Assembly (NCBI GenBank): GCA_016177355.1
Contig: JACOVL010000066.1
Span: 1 to 10,421 of the forward strand
Direction: 5' to 3'
Length of the DNA stretch: 10,421 nucleotides
DNA from: Betaproteobacteria bacterium
Lineage (GTDB): Bacteria; Pseudomonadota; Gammaproteobacteria; Burkholderiales; SG8-41
Positions 6,940 to 10,421 of this stretch are shown piece by piece. The notes beneath the pieces are model-generated. The model did no database searches, was not told the origin of the DNA, and worked only from the letters and a program-made list of their open reading frames with translations. Within the stretch, counting starts at the first letter, position 1. The number at the start of each line of letters is the position of its first letter. A program made the position numbers and the translations under genes.

Positions 6940-7645
6940 TTTTCCGGTGTCGGTGCTGCAGTTCTACGCGACCGCGCCCTACCCGTGCAGCTACCTGCCG
7001 GAGCGCATGGCGCGCTCGCAGGTCGCGACTCCCAGCCATCTCATCGACGGCCCGGTTTACTCGGAGCTGGTGCGCGCCGGCTTCCGCCGCAGCGGCGCTT
7101 TCACTTACCGGCCGCACTGCGATCATTGCCGCGCGTGCGTCCCGGTGCGCGTGCTGGCCGAGGAATTCCAGCCTTCCCGCACCCAGCGCAGGACGCTGAA
7201 GCGGCACGGCGCGCTCAAGGCCGAGAGCCTGCCCCTCAAGTACAGTCCGGAGCATTACGGGCTCTACCTGCGCTACCAGTCGCGGCGTCATTGCGGCGGC
7301 GGCATGGACCAGGACAGCCGCGAGCAGTACCGGCATTTTCTGCTCCAGAGCAACGTGCGATCGCGGCTGATCGAGTTCCGCGAGGACGGGACGCTGCGCA
7401 TGGTTTCCATCGTGGACGAGCTGCAGGACGGGCTGTCGTCGGTCTACACCTTCTTCGACCCGGACGTGCGGGGCGCGAGCTTCGGCACCTACAACATCCT
7501 GTGGCAGATCGGGCTCTGCCGCCGGCTCGACCTGCCTTACCTCTACCTCGGTTACTGGATCGCCCAGAGCCGCAAGATGGCCTACAAGATCGAGTTCCAG
7601 CCGATGCAGGGCCTCATCAATGGCCGCTGGTCCAGCTGCGCGTGA
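6923..7645 (+). CDS. bpt: Aspartate/glutamate leucyltransferase (bacterial Bpt, Ate1-like)
   Basis: A 240-residue transferase that adds Leu from Leu-tRNA to proteins starting with Asp or Glu, the second branch feeding ClpS/ClpAP. The family pattern is clear: TAPYPCSYLPERMARS (17-32, with Cys22), the FTYRPHCDHCRACVPVRV block (60-77, with Cys66, Cys69, Cys72), FQPSRTQRR (82-90), and the C-terminal half with SSVYTFFDPD, SFGTYNILWQI and YLYLGYWI typical of the Ate1 C-terminal fold. The start codon lies inside aat (17-bp overlap), with GGAG 14 nt upstream, pointing to translational coupling. Having both transferases side by side means this cell can tag both basic and acidic N-termini. The 3' end overlaps the convergent AI-2E gene by 29 bp. 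Confidence 0.96.
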   Translation: MTYLTDFPVSVLQFYATAPYPCSYLPERMARSQVATPSHLIDGPVYSELVRAGFRRSGAFTYRPHCDHCRACVPVRVLAEEFQPSRTQRRTLKRHGALKAESLPLKYSPEHYGLYLRYQSRRHCGGGMDQDSREQYRHFLLQSNVRSRLIEFREDGTLRMVSIVDELQDGLSSVYTFFDPDVRGASFGTYNILWQIGLCRRLDLPYLYLGYWIAQSRKMAYKIEFQPMQGLINGRWSSCA

Positions 7646-8651
7646 GGTTGTAGCCGACGGCGAGCAGCGTGGGTCCGAGGAAGATGCCGACGAAGCCGAA
7701 AGCGAGTATCCCGCCGAACACGCCGAGCAGCACCAGCACGAACGGCAGGCTCGAGCCGCGGCTGATCAGCAAGGGCTTCACGATGTTGTCGATGCCGCTC
7801 ACCACGAAAAATCCCCAGATCGCCATGAATACGGCCCAGCCGGTCTCACCCTGGTAGAACAGCCACGCCGTGGCGCCGACCCAGATCAGCGGCGGCCCCG
7901 CCGGCACGAGGGACAGGAAGAAGGTGAGGAAGCCCAGCATCAGCGCGCCGGGCACGCCGGCGATCAGAAAGCCGATCGCCGCCGCCAGGCCCTGGGCGAT
8001 CCCCGTTCCGATGATGCCGTAGACCACGCCGTTGATGGTCCCGCCGACGATTTCCAGGAGGCGGCCGGTGAGATTGCCGGCGACGCGGTTCAAGCCGTTG
8101 CGCAGCGCCCGCACGAGAGCGGCGCCATCGCGGTAGAAGAAAAATCCGATGAAGGCGATCAGCGCGAACTGCAGCACGCCCTCGCCGACGATAATGCCGG
8201 CCCGCACCAATACCTCGCGCGCCGGCCGGGCGATCCGCTTCAGCGCCTCCGCGAGCTGCGCCTTGCTGCCCGCCAGCTCGCGCCAGCCCGCGTCGAGCGG
8301 CTCGCCGAAGAGCGGGATCGAGGCGACCCAGTCCGGCGGCCCCGGCAGGCCGTCCGCCAGCAATTCCCGCACCCGCTCGACGAGCGGCGGAACGTCGTCG
8401 GCGAAAGTCGCCGCGATCAGCGCGAGCGGCAGCACCAGCACCAGGACGAGGAGCGCGGTCATCGCGAGCGCGGCGAGCGAGCGCCGGCCCCCGAACCTGC
8501 GCTCGAGCCAGAGGTAGACCGGCCAGGTCGAGAAGCCCAGGATCGCGGCCGACAGGATGGCCGCGAGAAACGGCCTCAGCACCATCAGGCAGCCGATCAC
8601 CAGCACCGCGACCGCCGCGACCTGGATGATCTGCTCGATGCGCTTTTCCAT
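7617..8651 (-). CDS. AI-2E family transporter (PerM/YdiK/TqsA-like membrane protein)
   Basis: A 344-residue inner-membrane protein. Hydrophobic segments lie at about residues 10-45 (probably a hairpin), 59-83, 151-173, 203-232, 233-265, 271-290 and 303-337, with a soluble stretch of roughly 65 residues at 84-150. The C-terminal half carries the family pattern: SLVPAGPPLIW (247-257), then GIDNIVKPLLISR (286-298), and FGFVGIFLGP (318-327). Family members have been linked to export of autoinducer-2, to permeases and to Na+/H+ antiport; no substrate can be read here. GGAG 5 nt before the ATG supports the start. It faces pyrD across a 61-bp divergent gap and runs tail-to-tail into bpt with a 29-bp overlap. 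It has no functional link to the molybdoenzyme that I can see. Confidence 0.92.
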   Translation of the reverse strand: MEKRIEQIIQVAAVAVLVIGCLMVLRPFLAAILSAAILGFSTWPVYLWLERRFGGRRSLAALAMTALLVLVLVLPLALIAATFADDVPPLVERVRELLADGLPGPPDWVASIPLFGEPLDAGWRELAGSKAQLAEALKRIARPAREVLVRAGIIVGEGVLQFALIAFIGFFFYRDGAALVRALRNGLNRVAGNLTGRLLEIVGGTINGVVYGIIGTGIAQGLAAAIGFLIAGVPGALMLGFLTFFLSLVPAGPPLIWVGATAWLFYQGETGWAVFMAIWGFFVVSGIDNIVKPLLISRGSSLPFVLVLLGVFGGILAFGFVGIFLGPTLLAVGYNLTRSWTSGH

Positions 8652-8700
8652 CGCCGCTCCGTGTTTGCGGGTCCTATCATGGCATACCGGCGCGGTCGTT

Positions 8701-8706
8701 TAAAAT
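8701..8706 (+). promoter_or_regulatory. Possible -10 box of pyrD adjacent to the start codon
   Basis: TAAAAT (5 of 6 to TATAAT) lies 6 nt before the pyrD ATG with no Shine-Dalgarno between, the same layout as at aat. On the opposite strand TTTAAA (8699-8704), 17 bp, then CATGAT would make a weak promoter for the AI-2E gene. This 61-bp divergent gap (8652-8712) holds nothing else I can recognise. Confidence 0.4.
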
Positions 8707-8712
8707 AGCGCC

Positions 8713-9732
8713 ATGTCCTACGCGCTGCTGCGACCGTTGCTGTTCGCGCTCGAAGCCGAAACCGCCCACCGTTTCACCCTCGATGCGCTCCGGGGGCTGG
8801 CCCGGATCGGATTGCCGCCCTCGCCCGGGCCGGCGCCCAAAGCCTGCGCGCGCAAAGTGATGGGGATCGATTTTCCCAATCCGGTGGGACTCGCCGCGGG
8901 GCTGGACAAGAACGGCGAATACATAGATGCGCTGGCGCGGCTGGGCTTCGGCTTCCTGGAGGTCGGCACGGTGACGCCGCGCCCCCAGCCGGGAAATCCG
9001 CGTCCGCGCCTGTTCCGGATTCCCGCCGCGCGCGCGGTCATCAACCGCCTGGGCTTCAACAACGACGGCGCGGACCGCCTGGTCGAGAACGTGCGGCGCG
9101 CCAGGTATCGCGGCGTGCTCGGCATCAACATCGGCAAGAACGCCGACACCCCCCTCGAGCGCGCCGCGGACGACTATCTGGCGTGCCTGCGCAAAGTCTA
9201 TCCGCTGGCAAGCTATGTGACCGTGAACGTTTCCTCGCCGAACACCCGGGATTTGCGCCGGCTTCAGCAGGCGGGCGAACTCGACCATTTGCTTGGGGCG
9301 CTGAAATCCGAGCAGCGGAAGCTGGCCGACATACACGGAAAGCATGTGCCGCTCGCGGTAAAAATCTCCCCCGACCTGGACCCCGCACAGGTCGCTTCGA
9401 TCGCGGAGTCCCTGCTGCGCCATCAGGTGGAAGCCGCGATCGCCACCAACACGACGACGGCGCGCGAGGCAGTTGCCGGCATGGCGCATGCCGGCGAGGC
9501 GGGCGGCCTCAGCGGCACGCCTCTCACGGCACCCTCGACGGGAGTAATTATTAATATTAATCAATCACTTAAAGGAGAAATACCGGTGATCGGGGTGGGC
9601 GGCATCATGAACGGCGGCGATGCCCGCGAGAAAATCGCCGCGGGCGCGAGCCTGGTCCAGCTCTACACCGGGCTCGTCTATCGCGGCCCGGCGTTGGTGG
9701 ACGAGTGCGTCGCTGCGCTGTGCGGGCAATGA
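8713..9732 (+). CDS. pyrD: Dihydroorotate dehydrogenase (quinone), class 2
   Basis: A 339-residue FMN enzyme that oxidises dihydroorotate to orotate in pyrimidine synthesis and reduces membrane quinone. The N-terminal amphipathic region (1-35, YALLRPLLFALEAETAH) is the membrane and quinone-binding segment that marks class 2. GLAAGLDKNG (59-68), NRLGFNNDG (111-119) and VNVSSPNT (171-178) follow; Ser175 sits at the class 2 catalytic-base position. Then come KISPDL (217-222), ATNTT (244-248), EAGGLSG (262-268), GVGGI (294-298) and GASLVQLYTG (311-320). The length is normal. Residues 278-290 are encoded by an abruptly AT-rich stretch with codons unlike the rest of the gene, although the frame stays open and the flanking motifs are intact. 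A -10-like TAAAAT stands 6 nt before the ATG. Confidence 0.97.
   Translation: MSYALLRPLLFALEAETAHRFTLDALRGLARIGLPPSPGPAPKACARKVMGIDFPNPVGLAAGLDKNGEYIDALARLGFGFLEVGTVTPRPQPGNPRPRLFRIPAARAVINRLGFNNDGADRLVENVRRARYRGVLGINIGKNADTPLERAADDYLACLRKVYPLASYVTVNVSSPNTRDLRRLQQAGELDHLLGALKSEQRKLADIHGKHVPLAVKISPDLDPAQVASIAESLLRHQVEAAIATNTTTAREAVAGMAHAGEAGGLSGTPLTAPSTGVIININQSLKGEIPVIGVGGIMNGGDAREKIAAGASLVQLYTGLVYRGPALVDECVAALCGQ
9545..9582 (+). other. AT-rich island inside pyrD with a 12-bp palindrome
   Basis: Thirty-eight consecutive bases with only 6 G or C, inside a strongly GC-rich gene. It contains the perfect palindrome ATTAATATTAAT (9550-9561) and, just after, AAAGGAG (9570-9576). It encodes residues 278-290 of PyrD without breaking the frame. 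Confidence 0.85.
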
Positions 9733-9734
9733 AG

Positions 9735-9766
9735 GTGACGCAGTGACGTAGTGACGCGGTGACGAA
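9735..9766 (+). repeat. Short tandem repeat, GTGACGNN x4
   Basis: Four adjacent 8-bp units GTGACGCA, GTGACGTA, GTGACGCG, GTGACGAA begin 2 nt after the pyrD stop and fill about half of the 69-bp gap to the ferredoxin gene. The unit contains TGA, so the array closes at least one frame; TGA at 9760 is the in-frame stop upstream of the ferredoxin start. Confidence 0.9.
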
Positions 9767-9801
9767 CGGCTGGAAAGGATCGAATCACGATTGACGATCA
9801 A

Positions 9802-10203
9802 ATGGCGCAAGCTTCCGTCAAAGCCCCGGCAGTAGCCGTGATAGACGAGCAGACCTGCATCGGCTGCACGCTGTGCATCGCGGCCTGCCCGGTGGACGCG
9901 ATCGTCGGCGCGGCCGGGCGGATGCACACCGTCATCGCCGCCGAATGCATCGGCTGCAAGCTGTGCCTGCCGCCCTGCCCCGTGGACTGCATCGAGATGG
10001 TCGAAAGCGGAACGGCGTTGACGCGCGAGGAGCGCAAGCGGCGCGCCGATCACGCCAGGCTGCGCTACGCGGCGCGCCGGATGCGCTTGCGCGCGGAGCG
10101 CGGCCCTTCGCGCGGGAACGCGGCTGAACGCAAGAAGCATGAAACGATCGCGAGAGTGATGGAACGCGCGCGCCGGCGGCTGCGCGACCGTCAGGTCAAA
10201 TGA
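9802..10203 (+). CDS. 2x[4Fe-4S] ferredoxin, RnfB-like C-terminal module with basic tail
   Basis: A 133-residue protein with two 4Fe-4S motifs, C19-x2-C22-x2-C25-x3-C29-P and C49-x2-C52-x2-C55-x3-C59-P, in the arrangement CIGCTLCIAACPVDAIVGAA...CIGCKLCLPPCPVDCIEM. This is the ferredoxin part of the proteobacterial RnfB proteins often annotated beside nth. RnfB normally has in front a membrane anchor or a cysteine-rich 4Fe-4S domain. Here an in-frame TGA at 9760 and the pyrD stop at 9732 leave no room for it, so the protein is short at the N-terminus. Residues about 73-133 are a very basic, probably helical tail rich in Arg. No Shine-Dalgarno stands at a good distance from this ATG (AAAGGA ends 22 nt upstream), so a nearby non-ATG start (ATT at 9790, in frame) is possible. 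The role is presumably low-potential electron transfer. Confidence 0.85.
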   Translation: MAQASVKAPAVAVIDEQTCIGCTLCIAACPVDAIVGAAGRMHTVIAAECIGCKLCLPPCPVDCIEMVESGTALTREERKRRADHARLRYAARRMRLRAERGPSRGNAAERKKHETIARVMERARRRLRDRQVK

Positions 10204-10257
10204 TGAACCGCCAAGACGCCGGGAAAATCGGGAACTAACTCCCAAAGCGCCGGAACG

Positions 10258-10300
10258 TGTAACCCATGTCCCCCGACGTTTTTGTTACCTATCTTCCCCG
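10258..10300. repeat. Two imperfect 18-bp direct repeats, possible end of a mobile element
   Basis: TGTAACCCATGTCCCCCG (10258-10275) and TGTTACCTATCTTCCCCG (10283-10300) match at 14 of 18 positions, with starts 25 bp apart. Repeated TGT-led units at a boundary are what IS21-like and similar insertion sequences carry at their ends. Here they sit where GC-rich DNA gives way to lower-GC sequence. The stop codon of the minus-strand partial gene falls inside the second copy. The identity of any element is inference; no transposase motif is visible in the window. Confidence 0.5.
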
Positions 10301-10421
10301 GCCGGTCAGATTACGCCAGTAGTACACGTCGAGATCGACACGCGTAACACCTTTTCGTCTCGCGACGGTGGTAGCAACTTTCTGAAACTCGGTACTTTCG
10401 TCAGATGCGAGGCCAATAACC
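10289..10421 (-). CDS. C-terminal end of an unrecognised protein (partial, enters from right edge)
   Basis: Reading leftward from the window edge, one frame stays open for 43 codons and ends in TAG at 10291-10289. It reads VIGLASDESTEFQKVATT, then a basic stretch, then RVDLDVYYWRNLTGRGR. The composition looks like a real protein (mixed hydrophobic, acidic and aromatic residues) rather than an Arg/Ala/Pro-rich shadow frame. GC is about 53% by count, below the rest of the window. I do not recognise the family. Its stop lies within repeat units that may be the end of a mobile element, so it could be a transposase or element cargo, but nothing in these 43 residues shows that. Confidence 0.5.
   Translation of the reverse strand, partial: VIGLASDESTEFQKVATTVARRKGVTRVDLDVYYWRNLTGRGR

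Noticed and set aside
9791..9801. TTGACGATCAA just before the ferredoxin ATG as a second FNR-type site
   Set aside because: The spacing is wrong (TTGA-N3-TCAA instead of TTGAT-N4-ATCAA), and it lies directly next to the start codon.
10230..10243. GGGA-ACTAAC-TCCC as a terminator after the ferredoxin gene
   Set aside because: The stem is only 4 bp and no T-run follows, so it is too weak to call.
1..10421. CRISPR arrays, tRNA or rRNA genes, riboswitches
   Set aside because: No spaced repeat array, cloverleaf or conserved RNA element was seen on either strand. Nearly all the window is protein-coding, and the gaps are under 160 bp.

Overview
The window is GC-rich bacterial DNA. The neighbourhood aat - bpt - pyrD - RnfB-type ferredoxin suggests a proteobacterium, most likely a betaproteobacterium. 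That placement is inference from gene content and recalled sequences, not from a search.

Left block (1-6082, all minus strand): a compact operon for an exported molybdenum oxidoreductase of the DMSO-reductase type II group. Order of transcription: a 1162-residue Tat-exported catalytic subunit (2594-6082), a 375-residue four-cluster iron-sulfur subunit (1423-2550), a 285-residue Sec-exported heme-b type gamma subunit (554-1411), and a TorD/NarJ-type assembly chaperone that runs off the left edge (1-546). The alpha and beta subunits resemble, from memory, the nitrite oxidoreductases (NxrA/NxrB) of Nitrospira and anammox bacteria more than membrane-bound NarGH. No NarI-like membrane subunit is present. 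The complex should therefore act on the outer side of the membrane, passing electrons Mo - FS0 - four beta clusters - heme b, in either direction. The substrate (nitrite, nitrate, or another oxyanion) cannot be read from the sequence.

Divergent control region (6083-6240): a perfect FNR/Anr-type palindrome sits exactly 41.5 bp upstream of the start point predicted from a good -10 box reading into the oxidoreductase operon. A strong Shine-Dalgarno follows. This predicts oxygen-limited expression.

Right block (6241-10203): housekeeping genes. aat and bpt (the two transferases of the bacterial Leu/N-degron pathway) overlap by 17 bp. An AI-2E-family membrane protein lies tail-to-tail with bpt. 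pyrD (class 2 dihydroorotate dehydrogenase) carries a striking AT-rich patch. A 2x[4Fe-4S] RnfB-like ferredoxin lacks the usual N-terminal RnfB module.

Right edge (10204-10421): lower-GC DNA with two 18-bp imperfect direct repeats and the C-terminal end of an unrecognised minus-strand gene, possibly the boundary of a mobile element.

The main point of interest is the Nxr-like operon under a class II FNR-type promoter, together with an apparent Cys-to-Asp change in the FS0 cluster motif of its catalytic subunit.
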